A stretch of DNA of 33,692 nucleotides from positions 1 through 33,692 of the forward strand of contig JAGLWF010000001.1 in NCBI GenBank assembly GCA_023133595.1, in the 5' to 3' direction. Below are positions 7,329 to 15,657 of the stretch, piece by piece. The translations under genes and the position numbers were made by a program. Each line of letters starts with the position of its first letter. Within the stretch, counting starts at the first letter, position 1. The notes beneath the pieces were generated by a model. It was not told the DNA's origin. It saw only the letters and a list, made by a program, of their open reading frames with translations, and made no database searches. The stretch comes from Nanobdellota archaeon (GTDB lineage Archaea > Nanobdellota > Nanobdellia > Woesearchaeales > WJKV01).

Positions 7329-8603
7329 ATGGGTAAGATTAGCTTGGTATCAGCCAAGTACATAATTCACGCTGGCATTGAGATCAAAGGTGCTGTTGAC
7401 AGACCTGATGTAATTGGTGCTATATTTGGACAGACAGAAGGACTGTTAGGTTCAGATCTTGAACTGAGAGAACTTCAGAGATCTGGAAGAATTGGTAGAA
7501 TCGAGGTAAGAGTGGACACACAAGGCGGTGTCACAAGAGGTTCTATAATTATTCCATCCTCATTGGATAAGGCAGAGACATCTATTGTTGGAGCTGCTCT
7601 TGAGATAATCCAAAGGATCGGACCTTGCGATAGCAAGATTAATGTAAGCAAGATCGAAGATGTGCGTATAAGCAAAAGAGGCTTTGTTGTAGACAGGGCT
7701 AAACAATTGCTAAAGCATCTGACAGATAATATCCTGCCGGATTCAAGAGAATTGGCAGAAGAAGTTGCGCATTCTGTACGTGTCATGGAAATCAGAGACT
7801 ATGGACCAGACAGATTACCTGCAGGTCCTGGAATTGATGAAAGTGACGAAGTTATTGTTGTAGAAGGCAGAGCAGATGTTCTTAACCTTTTGAAGCACGG
7901 CATCAAGAATGCAATCGCAATGAACGGTACAAGCGTACCTCAGACTGTCAGAGAGTTGAGCAAGAAGAAATTGCTTACTGCTTTTGTTGATGGAGACAGA
8001 GGCGGAGACCTTATTGTCAAAGAGCTTATGGCTGTTGCAGACATTGATTTTGTGACAAAAGCTCCAGACGGCAAGGAAGTCGAAGAATTGTCAAAGAAAG
8101 AACTATTCAACGCGATCAGAAAAAAGATCGATGCTGATAAGGTTCAGATTGTAACTGATGACAAGAAATACAGCAAACCAGTTGTAAAACGAGAACCAGT
8201 CAAGAGAACCAACGGCAGAGTGCAGCCACAGGCGCAAAGAACTCAAAGAAGACCTGTCAGTGCACCAGTACGCAGGGTTGAACCTGTAAAGAGAACCTTT
8301 TCCTCACCTTCAGTGAGCGAGGAAGACAAGGAGATCTACAGGGAATTGCTTGAAGAGATCATTGGTTCACGAGCTGCAATGGTTCTGGATGAAGATCTGG
8401 AAGTCCTGGGCAAAGTGCCTTTGACAGAGCTTGCATCAACAATAAAGAACCTTGAGAATGTACATTCTGTTGTATTTGACGGTGCGATTGACCAAAATCT
8501 GTTGGAGACAGCAGAGAAGTCAAACCTGAAGTGCATTGTCGGTATGGACAAGAAAGTGCGCGGTTCAAGCAAGCTGGCAGTCCTGGCTGTTGACGATCTT
8601 TAA
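7329..8603 (+). CDS. dnaG: Archaeal DnaG-type primase (TOPRIM)
   Basis: A 424-residue DnaG homologue. Archaeal DnaG has a TOPRIM catalytic core, can make RNA primers in vitro, and is also known as a component of the archaeal exosome. The N-terminal domain (1-165) contains QTEGLLG and TQGGVTRGSI. The TOPRIM motifs are VVEGRADV (E179) and the DGDRGGD motif (D221, D223, D227). A Pro/Arg/Gln-rich linker at about 278-328 precedes a conserved helical C-terminal domain that starts with EEDKEIYREL, the part known in the family to contact the exosome. The ATG at 7329 is chosen because GGAGG (7319-7323) ends five nt before it; an in-frame TTG at 7317 falls inside that site and is less likely. A T-rich terminator follows. 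The upstream region is unusually long and structured. Confidence 0.94.
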   Translation: MGKISLVSAKYIIHAGIEIKGAVDRPDVIGAIFGQTEGLLGSDLELRELQRSGRIGRIEVRVDTQGGVTRGSIIIPSSLDKAETSIVGAALEIIQRIGPCDSKINVSKIEDVRISKRGFVVDRAKQLLKHLTDNILPDSRELAEEVAHSVRVMEIRDYGPDRLPAGPGIDESDEVIVVEGRADVLNLLKHGIKNAIAMNGTSVPQTVRELSKKKLLTAFVDGDRGGDLIVKELMAVADIDFVTKAPDGKEVEELSKKELFNAIRKKIDADKVQIVTDDKKYSKPVVKREPVKRTNGRVQPQAQRTQRRPVSAPVRRVEPVKRTFSSPSVSEEDKEIYRELLEEIIGSRAAMVLDEDLEVLGKVPLTELASTIKNLENVHSVVFDGAIDQNLLETAEKSNLKCIVGMDKKVRGSSKLAVLAVDDL

Positions 8604-8605
8604 AT

Positions 8606-8633
8606 TTAATTTTTTTATTTCTCTTTTTTTTAA
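8606..8633 (+). terminator. T-rich terminator after dnaG
   Basis: Runs of seven and nine T separated by ATTTCTC follow the dnaG stop at once. Oligo-T tracts are the known signal for intrinsic termination by archaeal RNA polymerase. Confidence 0.6.
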
Positions 8634-8644
8634 ATGAGATACAT

Positions 8645-8734
8645 TAGCTTTATAAATTAACAAAGTATACTTAATTACTAAGGGGGTTCAGAACGCAGAA
8701 ATCAAGTTTGAAAAGCATAATCTTTATATATTTT
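8645..8734 (+). promoter_or_regulatory. Two tandem TATA boxes before the lipoprotein gene
   Basis: AGCTTTATAAATT (8645-8657) matches the strong box of the ribosomal operon. A second box, TTTATATA (8723-8730), lies about 31 nt before the ATG at 8757 and would give a nearly leaderless mRNA. The first would give a leader of about 80 nt. Dual promoters may allow conditional expression (inference). Confidence 0.5.
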
Positions 8735-8756
8735 AAAAATAAAAAATATATGTAAA

Positions 8757-10880
8757 ATGGATGATATTGAACAAATTGTAGATGAGCCATACGAGAAAAA
8801 AGGATTTCTTAGAAGAGCTATAAATTTCTTAGGAGTAACAACATTATTAGGAACAACATTACTACTCGGAGCTTCTGGATGCAGTAAAGATGAGGATGAT
8901 ATAGTTACACCGCCCCCTCCAGTAGATACTACTGCCCCAGCAGATGTATCCAATTTTACAGCCACGGCAGGAAATAAGTCAATAGATCTTACTTGGATGA
9001 ACCCCTCTGATATTGATTTCGCGGGTGTTATGATTAGAAGAAAAACAGCTTCTTTTCCTGCGAATCCTACAGATGGAACATTAGCATATAATGGCACAGC
9101 ACAATCTCACACAGATTCAGGACTTACAGCAGGAACAACCTATCGTTATAGGATTTTTTCATTTGATGAAGTGCCAAATCATTCTTCTGGAACAACTGCT
9201 TTCGCAGTTCCTTTTGATTCCAGCGACACAACACCTCCTGGAGAAGTATCTTCTTTTATCGCCACATCCGGAGATAATTTAATAAATCTCTCCTGGATAA
9301 ATCCTGGAGATGCTGACTTTGCTGGTGTTTTGATTAGAAGAAAAACAGCTTCTTTTCCAGCTAACCCAACAGATGGAATATTAGTATACACTGGAACAAG
9401 TCAAGCACACACAGATTCTGGACTAACTAATGGAATAAATTATCTCTATAAGATTTTTTCATTTGATTTTGTGCCCAATCATTCTTCTGGAACAACAGGG
9501 TCAGCAATTCCTGCAGATATCACTGCTCCAGGAAATGTCACAGGATTTTCTGCAATTGCAAAATATCTATCAGTAGACCTTGCTTGGACAAATCCAGGAG
9601 ATGCTGATTTTGCAGGAGTTAAAATCTTAAGAAAAACAGGTTTCTATCCTGCAAACCCAACAGATGGAACAGTTGCATATACTGGCACAGGACAAACTCA
9701 CACAGATTCTGGACTGGTTGAAAAAGTAAATTATTATTATACTGCCTTTTCTTTTGATGAAGTTCCTAACCATCCTTCTGGATCGAATGCCACTGCACAA
9801 CCATATGGTGTTTACGCAATTGGATGGATTGGAGGAGGATCTAATGGCTGGAAAACAAGTTCAGGAACAACTTTTGTTGCGGGGGGAGCTTACCAAACCT
9901 TTGGCGGTCTCGCATCGATTTATGTTACTAACAATGGAGACATTTATATTGCAGATAGTGGAAGTTGCCGAATTAGTAAATGGAATAGTTCTGGAAATGC
10001 AATAGGATGGATAGGAGCAGGATCAAACGGATGGAAAACAAGTTCATCTACTTCAGCAGGTAATGATTATCAAAGTCTCGATCATCCTGACGGCATTTTT
10101 GTTGATGGTACTGGAGATATATATATTGCAGATACTTGGAATCATCGCGTTTCAAAATGGGACGGTGCTGGAAACGCAATAGGATGGATAGGTGGAGGAA
10201 CAAATGGATGGAAAACAAGCAATGGATCTTCACTAAGTGGTAATTATCAAGGCTTTTACTTTCCTTCTAGTGTTTTTGTTGATAGCAGTAATGGAGATAT
10301 ATACGTTGCGGATTTTTTCAATCATAGAGTATCAAAATGGAATGCCGCTGGAAATGCAATAGGATGGATAGGAGGAGGGTCAAACGGATGGAAAACAAGT
10401 ATTGGGGCTTCTGCAGGTAGCGATTTTAGAAGCTTTGACAACCCTCATAAGATTTATTTAGATAGCAGTAAAAACATTTATGTTGCAGAACAGAACAATA
10501 ATAGAATTTCAAAATGGAGTGCCGCTGGAAATGCAATAGGATGGATAGGGGGAGGATCAAACGGATGGAAAACTAGTATTGGAACAATGTCTGGTTCGGA
10601 TTATCAAAGTTTTGATGACCCCAGAAGTGTTTTCATTGATAATAGCGGAAATATTTATATTGCGGATAATTTTAATGAAAGAGTTTCAAAGTGGAATGCT
10701 GCTGGAAATGCAATAGGATGGATAGGGGGAGGATCAAACGGTTGGAAAACAGGCATAGCTCCTTCTTCAGGTTCAGATTATCAAAGTTTTAATAGCCCAA
10801 GGGGAATTTTTGTTAATACCACTGGAACTACTTATGTATCTGATGCCTTTAATTGGCGCATCTCCAAATGGAAGGATTAA
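8757..10880 (+). CDS. Surface lipoprotein with three FN3-like units and a six-unit NHL-type propeller
   Basis: A 707-residue exported protein. After an acidic 12-residue start and KKGFLRRAINF, a hydrophobic stretch ends in the lipobox LGASGC, so Cys42 is the probable lipidated residue. The RR pair could indicate Tat export. Residues 57-156, 157-253 and 254-353 are three tandem FN3-like units, each starting with D(T/I)T(A/P)P and containing LTWxNPxDxDFAGVxIxRK. Residues 354-707 are six units of 59-61 residues, each opening AIGWIGGGSNGWKTS and containing an NHL-like GxIYVADxxNxRVSKW, which suggests a six-bladed beta-propeller. The likely role is binding of glycans or partner proteins at the cell surface; no catalytic residues are evident. 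DNA-level similarity between units points to recent internal duplication. It stands alone with its own promoters. Confidence 0.85.
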   Translation: MDDIEQIVDEPYEKKGFLRRAINFLGVTTLLGTTLLLGASGCSKDEDDIVTPPPPVDTTAPADVSNFTATAGNKSIDLTWMNPSDIDFAGVMIRRKTASFPANPTDGTLAYNGTAQSHTDSGLTAGTTYRYRIFSFDEVPNHSSGTTAFAVPFDSSDTTPPGEVSSFIATSGDNLINLSWINPGDADFAGVLIRRKTASFPANPTDGILVYTGTSQAHTDSGLTNGINYLYKIFSFDFVPNHSSGTTGSAIPADITAPGNVTGFSAIAKYLSVDLAWTNPGDADFAGVKILRKTGFYPANPTDGTVAYTGTGQTHTDSGLVEKVNYYYTAFSFDEVPNHPSGSNATAQPYGVYAIGWIGGGSNGWKTSSGTTFVAGGAYQTFGGLASIYVTNNGDIYIADSGSCRISKWNSSGNAIGWIGAGSNGWKTSSSTSAGNDYQSLDHPDGIFVDGTGDIYIADTWNHRVSKWDGAGNAIGWIGGGTNGWKTSNGSSLSGNYQGFYFPSSVFVDSSNGDIYVADFFNHRVSKWNAAGNAIGWIGGGSNGWKTSIGASAGSDFRSFDNPHKIYLDSSKNIYVAEQNNNRISKWSAAGNAIGWIGGGSNGWKTSIGTMSGSDYQSFDDPRSVFIDNSGNIYIADNFNERVSKWNAAGNAIGWIGGGSNGWKTGIAPSSGSDYQSFNSPRGIFVNTTGTTYVSDAFNWRISKWKD
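8925..9815 (+). repeat. Three tandem FN3-like coding repeats (about 291-300 bp)
   Basis: Units begin at 8925, 9225 and 9516. Units 1 and 2 share long near-identical DNA, for instance around 9031-9070 and 9331-9370 (the IRRKTASFPANPTDG coding part), while unit 3 has drifted. This fits stepwise tandem duplication. Confidence 0.8.
9816..10877 (+). repeat. Six tandem NHL-type coding repeats (177-183 bp)
   Basis: Units begin at 9816, 9999, 10176, 10356, 10533 and 10710, at the codons for AIGWIGGG. The first 45 bp of each unit are nearly identical in DNA from unit 2 onward, whereas the middle of each unit varies. The pattern suits gene conversion or unequal exchange within the array. Confidence 0.85.
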
Positions 10881-10975
10881 ACAATTAACATTTCCATCTT
10901 CTAATATCTACTTCCAATTTTAACTGTCTTTTTATAGTCCAGAGTTTCCCTTGCTCGTCCAATGGGCCTACTAGA

Positions 10976-11539
10976 ATGAAATACATCATAGAACACATGG
11001 AAGATGAAATGTACGATTGGTGTATCATAGAGTATAATCATATTTCTAAAGTTGTTGGTTCTGAGAACTTATTAATAACAAATGTGAAAGTTGATGCAGA
11101 GAAAATAAAACATCTTGGAAAGATCGTGCCCGAAAGTGTCAGTGAACTGGGCCTGGATCTAAAGCAGGTGTGCCTTCTGGATCCTGAAGCAAAAGAGAGA
11201 TTGGATACAGAAGACAAGAAAGAGTTTGACTATCTGCTTTTTGGTGGGATTCTTGGAGACTTTCCTAGAAAAGAAAGGACAAAAGAACTAGCGGCAAAAA
11301 TCGCTTGTCAGAAAAGAAATCTTGGTGACAAACAGATGTCGACAAACACTGCTGTCTATGTTGCATACCTGATCATGAAAGGCAAGAAGTTCGAAGACAT
11401 ACATTTTGCAGAAGAATTAGAAATAGTTACTGGTGCGAATGAATCTGTCACACTTCCTTTCAGATATGTCATTGAGAACAGTGAAGTCGTGCTTCCAGAT
11501 GGTTTCATAGAGTTTATGAAGCACAAGGAAGATTTCTGA
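10976..11539 (+). CDS. SPOUT-like methyltransferase, DUF431/SFM1 family
   Basis: A 187-residue protein resembling the DUF431 family of SPOUT-fold, S-adenosylmethionine-dependent methyltransferases. The yeast member SFM1 methylates an arginine of ribosomal protein S3; archaeal members are uncharacterised and may modify RNA or protein. Features seen: an N-terminal IIEHMEDEMYDWCIIEYNHI, the glycine-rich FGGILGDFPRKERTKEL near 88-104, and MSTNTAVYVAYLIMKGKKFEDI near 117-138, which together form the knotted cofactor site in this family. The C-terminal part LPFRYV...VVLPDGFIEFM is typical too. There is no signal peptide or membrane segment. A weak TTTTTATAG lies about 40 nt upstream. HerA follows 39 nt later with its own TATA box, so they are probably separate transcripts. 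Confidence 0.82.
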   Translation: MKYIIEHMEDEMYDWCIIEYNHISKVVGSENLLITNVKVDAEKIKHLGKIVPESVSELGLDLKQVCLLDPEAKERLDTEDKKEFDYLLFGGILGDFPRKERTKELAAKIACQKRNLGDKQMSTNTAVYVAYLIMKGKKFEDIHFAEELEIVTGANESVTLPFRYVIENSEVVLPDGFIEFMKHKEDF

Positions 11540-11546
11540 CCGCAAC

Positions 11547-11555
11547 ATTTATATT
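11547..11555 (+). promoter_or_regulatory. TATA box for the HerA-like gene
   Basis: ATTTATATT, centred 28 nt before the ATG at 11579. This supports 11579 over the upstream in-frame TTG at 11567 and implies a leaderless mRNA. Confidence 0.6.
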
Positions 11556-11578
11556 CCTTCTTTATCTTGTGGATAGTA

Positions 11579-14191
11579 ATGGCGTATGAGATAATAGTTG
11601 GCAGAAAAGAGATTGATAGAAAGCTGTTCGGCACTAAAGGTACTGTGATGATTGGAAAACAGTACGTCACAATGGGCCGCACCACTTCTTTGTCAAATCC
11701 AATCTACTTGGATGTTGCAAAAGCACACGTTATTTTTGTTGTTGGTAAGCGTGGATCTGGAAAATGTCTTCATGGAGATTCCTTAATCACGCTTGATGAT
11801 GGTTCAGTTACATCCATAAAAGATCTGGAAACCAATAAAGAAGGAGTTCTGGCTTTGAATGAAAATTTAAAGATAACCCAAAGCCAAAAGAGTGCGTTCT
11901 ATAAAAGAAAAACAAACAAATTAATCCATTTAAGACTAAGAAGCGGAAAAGAACTAAAATTGACTCCAGAGCATCCGCTATTTACGGTCAAAGGGTGGAC
12001 CCAAGTACAGAAATTGAATTTGAATGCAAGGATCGCAACCCCTAGAAAATTAGATGTTTTTGGGAACGAAGATTTAGAAGAGCATAAAGTTAAGTTATTG
12101 GCTTATTTAATCGCTGAAGGGCATCTTGGAAATAATTTTGTCTTGTTCAGCAATTTTGATGATACAATCTTAAATGACTTTAAGGCAAGTGTAGAAGAAT
12201 TTGATGGAAGTTTGACAGTTAGAGTACATTCTAAAGAAGGTTGTTATAGAGTTGGAAATAAAATTTCAAAGACTAACTGGCGTATTTTTGCAAGAGATTC
12301 TATGGGGAGGATATTAAAATCCAAATATACAGGAACTAGAAATTCTATGAAGTATTGGCTTGAAGATTTAAACATATATAATAAGAAAGCGATCGAAAAA
12401 GAGATCCCAAAAACCATCTTTAAACTTCCACGAGCGAAATTAGCATTATTTCTTAATAGGTTGTTCAGTTGCGATGGCAGTTTGTATAATACAAATAATT
12501 ATTGGGAAATTTCATATAGCTCTTCTTCTTTAGAATTAATTCGCCAGGTCCAGCATTTATTATTAAGATTTGAGATCATATCTAGGCTCAGATTCAAGAC
12601 TGTAAATAATTTTAAAACATATGAACTTGTTATTGGAGGAGAATTGGTAGAAATCTTCTTGCAAAACATAGGATTTTATGGTCAAAAGGAAGTAAGGCAA
12701 AAAATCGCTTTAAAGGAAGCAATAAAAATAATAAGAAATCCAAATATAGATACAATCCCTAAAGAGATTTGGAGCTTCTACAAACCTGATAATTGGGCAG
12801 CAATTGGAAGAAAGATGAACTATGCCCATCCAAAAGCGTTAAGAGAAAGTATAAGATATTCTCCATCCAGGCAGAAATTATTACAAATTGCGAGATTAGA
12901 CGAAAATGAATTGATGGAAAAATTTGCATGTTCTGATATTTTTTGGGATGAAATTGTTTCAATGGAAGAACTGAATGGAGAATTTACAGTATATGATCTA
13001 ACTGTTCCTAACTGGCATAATTTTGTAGCAAATGATATTATCGTCCATAATAGCTATTCGATGGGTGCGATTGCAGAAGGAATAATGGATCTGCCAAAAG
13101 AGATTTCTCAGAATATTTCAATGGTGATACTTGATACAATGGGCATCTACTGGACAATGAAGTATCCGAACCAGAAAGATATCAAGCTTTTGGATGAATG
13201 GGATATCAAGCCGCGAGGTCTGGATGTTCAGATCTTCACTCCAGTCGGAATGTTTGAGAAATACAAAGAAGAAGGCGTGCCTACTGATTTTGCATTTGCA
13301 ATACAGCCAAATGAATTGGATGCCGAAGACTGGTGCAGGACATTTGATATTGACAGGAACAGTGAGATCGGGGTATTGATAGAAAAGATCGTTAATTTTC
13401 TTAAAGATAATAAAGAGACCTTTTCATTGCAAGATATTATCAATGCTCTGGATGATGAGCCTGCAGTAAGCAAAACTGCCAAAGAAGCTGCAAAGAACAG
13501 GTTCCTGAATGCGCAGGAGTGGGGCCTGTTCCACGAGAAAGGTACAATGATCGCAGACATTGTCATCGCTGGAAAGATCTCTGTTCTTGATGTGAGTGCA
13601 TATGCAACAATGCCGAATGGATGGGCAATTAAATCATTAGTCATTGGCCTGATCTCAAAGAAATTGTTCATTGAACGGATGAGAGAGAGAAAAGCAGAAG
13701 AAATCGCAGACATAAAAGCAACAATAGAATATTTCAAAGGCCCTGAAGCAAAACAAAAGAAGAAAGAACCATTAGTATGGCTGATCATTGATGAAGCGCA
13801 CGAATTCCTTCCATTGGAAGGCGCAACTACTGCAACAGATCCATTGATCACAATATTAAGGGAAGGAAGGCAGCCTGGAATTTCCCTGATACTTGCGTCA
13901 CAGCAGCCAGGAAAGATACACACAGATGTCATGACACAGGCAGATACTGTCCTATCACACAGATTGACTGCAAAGATGGATACTGATTCCTTGAAACAGC
14001 TGGCGCAAAGTTATATGAGAGAAGGTATTGAGATTGCGATCAATAACTTGCCGCGGGTTCCTGGTGCAGCTGTCTTATTGGATGATACAAATGAAAGAGT
14101 TTTCCCGATGCGTGTGCGGCCAAGAATAACATGGCACGGCGGCGGAGAACCTAGTGCAATACCTAAGAAAAAAGAAGCAACAGAATTCTAG
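11579..14191 (+). CDS. herA: HerA-like (DUF87) ATPase interrupted by an intein
   Basis: An 870-residue precursor. The extein (62 + 379 residues after splicing) is a HerA/FtsK-superfamily ATPase of the DUF87 type; HerA proteins are hexameric DNA translocases that work with the NurA nuclease in end resection. The Walker A motif GKRGSGKS is split: GKRGSGK ends at residue 62 and the Ser is residue 492, after a 429-residue intein. Walker B is WLIIDEAHEFLP (D738, E739), followed by ILREGRQPGISLILASQQP and the sensor/arginine-finger region SHRLTAKMDTDSLKQL. The spliced length (about 441) is on the short side for HerA, and the N-terminal HAS-barrel part is brief. No nurA is in the window. It ends in a CTAG shared with the convergent trpS stop. 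Without splicing the ATPase cannot bind ATP. Confidence 0.88.
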   Translation: MAYEIIVGRKEIDRKLFGTKGTVMIGKQYVTMGRTTSLSNPIYLDVAKAHVIFVVGKRGSGKCLHGDSLITLDDGSVTSIKDLETNKEGVLALNENLKITQSQKSAFYKRKTNKLIHLRLRSGKELKLTPEHPLFTVKGWTQVQKLNLNARIATPRKLDVFGNEDLEEHKVKLLAYLIAEGHLGNNFVLFSNFDDTILNDFKASVEEFDGSLTVRVHSKEGCYRVGNKISKTNWRIFARDSMGRILKSKYTGTRNSMKYWLEDLNIYNKKAIEKEIPKTIFKLPRAKLALFLNRLFSCDGSLYNTNNYWEISYSSSSLELIRQVQHLLLRFEIISRLRFKTVNNFKTYELVIGGELVEIFLQNIGFYGQKEVRQKIALKEAIKIIRNPNIDTIPKEIWSFYKPDNWAAIGRKMNYAHPKALRESIRYSPSRQKLLQIARLDENELMEKFACSDIFWDEIVSMEELNGEFTVYDLTVPNWHNFVANDIIVHNSYSMGAIAEGIMDLPKEISQNISMVILDTMGIYWTMKYPNQKDIKLLDEWDIKPRGLDVQIFTPVGMFEKYKEEGVPTDFAFAIQPNELDAEDWCRTFDIDRNSEIGVLIEKIVNFLKDNKETFSLQDIINALDDEPAVSKTAKEAAKNRFLNAQEWGLFHEKGTMIADIVIAGKISVLDVSAYATMPNGWAIKSLVIGLISKKLFIERMRERKAEEIADIKATIEYFKGPEAKQKKKEPLVWLIIDEAHEFLPLEGATTATDPLITILREGRQPGISLILASQQPGKIHTDVMTQADTVLSHRLTAKMDTDSLKQLAQSYMREGIEIAINNLPRVPGAAVLLDDTNERVFPMRVRPRITWHGGGEPSAIPKKKEATEF
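11765..13051 (+). mobile_element. Intein with LAGLIDADG homing endonuclease in HerA Walker A
   Basis: A 429-residue class 1 intein. It begins with Cys1 (CLHGDSLITLDDG, block A), has the block B TPEH at 67-70, and ends with block F/G (VYDLTVPNWHNFVA ... VHN) followed by Ser as the +1 residue. All residues needed for self-splicing (Cys1, TxxH, the penultimate His, the terminal Asn and Ser+1) are present. The middle holds a LAGLIDADG endonuclease with motifs LLAYLIAEG (111-119, acidic E118) and RLFSCDGSL (acidic D237), both keeping their catalytic acid, so homing activity may survive. Codon use is more A+T-rich than the flanking extein, in line with separate ancestry. Confidence 0.92.
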
Positions 14192-15336
14192 TAGTGATTC
14201 TTCATAATGCATCTGTCTACTGTTTCTTTCTTTATCTCTTTCATCTTTTTCTGGAAGTTCTCGAGCATTGAACAGACATGCCCTGCTAATCTGTCTTTAC
14301 ATTCCTTGCAAAGAACATCTCCAGATTTGCATTTCTTTTTCAGGTCCGCGCGCTCTGCATCATTCAGATAGAAAAGGTCAAGATAACGATAGACCATGCA
14401 GATTTCATGATCTGCACCATATTTCCGCTGAATATCTACTGTCTCTCTTCCTCCTGTCTTTGCACGCATTATCTTTGCCTGTGCAGTTTTCGGATCATCC
14501 TCTAGGAAGATTGCACTGTTCGGATCTGTTGTTGACATCTTGCCGCCTTTCAACCCTGGAATAAAGTATGCGTGCAGGACCGCTGGTTTTACCAGGCCAA
14601 ACTTTGGTGCAAGATCCCGGCCGATTCTGATATGTGCATCTTCATCAGGTCCGATCGGGACCAGGACATGCGCATGTTTTCCATGCTCTTCTAACTGCGG
14701 CATCAAGATATGCGCTGACTGTACAGCTGGATAGAAATAGACACCGCAATTGTCTTCCATGTTATATCCATATGAGGATCTTAGTGCGGATAGTGTTGTT
14801 CCTCGGGATAGTCTGATCGCAAAGTTATAGATGTTTGTGTAGATCTGATCGATGATAAAGAATGTCAATGTCGGATCAAAACCATATGCAAGCAATTCTT
14901 TTGCTAATATCTTGCTGTTCATCAGACCTTCTTCCTGGTCCTTCACTCTTCCAGTAACATAGGATTCATCATCACTTATCGGAATAAAGCACGGAACCTG
15001 GTATTCTTTCTGGAAAAATAAGATTGTATCAAAAACTATCTTGTGGCCAATGTGCAGTTTGCCAGAAGCATTAACTCCAGACGCGATTGCAACTTTCTCT
15101 CTTCTCTTGATTGCTTTCATATACTGGTCAAAATCCCTGTGACTGTAGAATAATCCTTTCTGGAAAATATGAAAGTTAGGAAGATCCTCTTTGCCAAGAT
15201 CTTCGATAAGACCTGCACCAAATTCTTTTACTAGCTTTTTGTTTGATTCTAATAATGCTTCTTCTTTTTCTTTAGCTTCAGCTATCTCTTTCTCTCTTCC
15301 ATGAATTTGTTCTTGTGTTAATTCAACTTCTGCCAT
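14188..15336 (-). CDS. trpS: Tryptophanyl-tRNA synthetase, archaeal/eukaryal type
   Basis: A 382-residue class I aminoacyl-tRNA synthetase that charges tRNA-Trp. The HIGH motif is SGKLHIGH (ending at residue 98) and the KMSKS equivalent is GGKMSTTDPNSAIFL starting near 264, the form typical of TrpRS of archaea and eukaryotes. Also typical are PIGPDEDAHIRIGRDLA near 227-243 and a long charged N-terminal helix. The anticodon-binding helical part includes ICMVYRYLDLFYLND and the Cys-containing segment CKSGDVLCKECKDRLAGHVC. The ATG at 15336 is preferred over that at 15345 because AGGTGA (15342-15347) ends five nt before it. A TATA-like TTTTTATACC lies about 33 nt upstream. The tRNA it should charge, tRNA-Trp(CCA), is encoded just upstream on the same strand. 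The 3' end overlaps herA by four nt. Confidence 0.92.
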   Translation of the reverse strand: MAEVELTQEQIHGREKEIAEAKEKEEALLESNKKLVKEFGAGLIEDLGKEDLPNFHIFQKGLFYSHRDFDQYMKAIKRREKVAIASGVNASGKLHIGHKIVFDTILFFQKEYQVPCFIPISDDESYVTGRVKDQEEGLMNSKILAKELLAYGFDPTLTFFIIDQIYTNIYNFAIRLSRGTTLSALRSSYGYNMEDNCGVYFYPAVQSAHILMPQLEEHGKHAHVLVPIGPDEDAHIRIGRDLAPKFGLVKPAVLHAYFIPGLKGGKMSTTDPNSAIFLEDDPKTAQAKIMRAKTGGRETVDIQRKYGADHEICMVYRYLDLFYLNDAERADLKKKCKSGDVLCKECKDRLAGHVCSMLENFQKKMKEIKKETVDRCIMKNHY

Positions 15337-15404
15337 ATATCTCACCTATTCTGATTTATTCTTGGTATAAAAATGTATCGACTAAGTAAAACAAAATACA
15401 AGGA

Positions 15405-15478
15405 TGGGGATGCGGGGATTTGAACCCCAATTTGCCGGTCTGGAGCCGGCCGCTCTAGCCAGGTTAAACTACATCCCC
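15405..15478 (-). tRNA. trnW: tRNA-Trp (anticodon CCA)
   Basis: A complete 74-nt cloverleaf. The acceptor stem GGGGATG pairs with CATCCCC, followed by discriminator A. The D-loop has A14, GG and A21; the D-stem contains G-U pairs. The anticodon stem GCCGG/CCGGC closes the loop CTCCAGA, giving anticodon CCA at 15441-15443 (tryptophan). The T-arm is GGGG TTCAAAT CCCC. No CCA is encoded. There is no intron, whereas many archaeal tRNA-Trp genes carry one. It lies 68 nt before trpS, on the same strand. Confidence 0.95.
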
Positions 15479-15657
15479 AATAAAAAATATGGCTAACGCC
15501 AACACCTGTTTTTGAACTTGTTTAGAATAATTACTAGAAGAATCCGTCTAACGCCACCGGCAATCACTTGTTCTTGTCATACAAAATAGTAAACAGAGGT
15601 TGTATTTAAAAGTTTCTAATGCCAAATTTTAAAAATAAGTCATGCATTTCTCTCTCC

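Noticed and set aside
9816-10877. Regular direct repeats, considered as a CRISPR array
   Set aside because: The period (177-183 bp) is too long, the units are in frame within one gene and encode NHL-like blades.
13228-13932. A 234-codon open frame on the minus strand inside herA
   Set aside because: It mirrors the codon pattern of the real gene, has low-complexity Ser/Asn/Phe content and no start signals.
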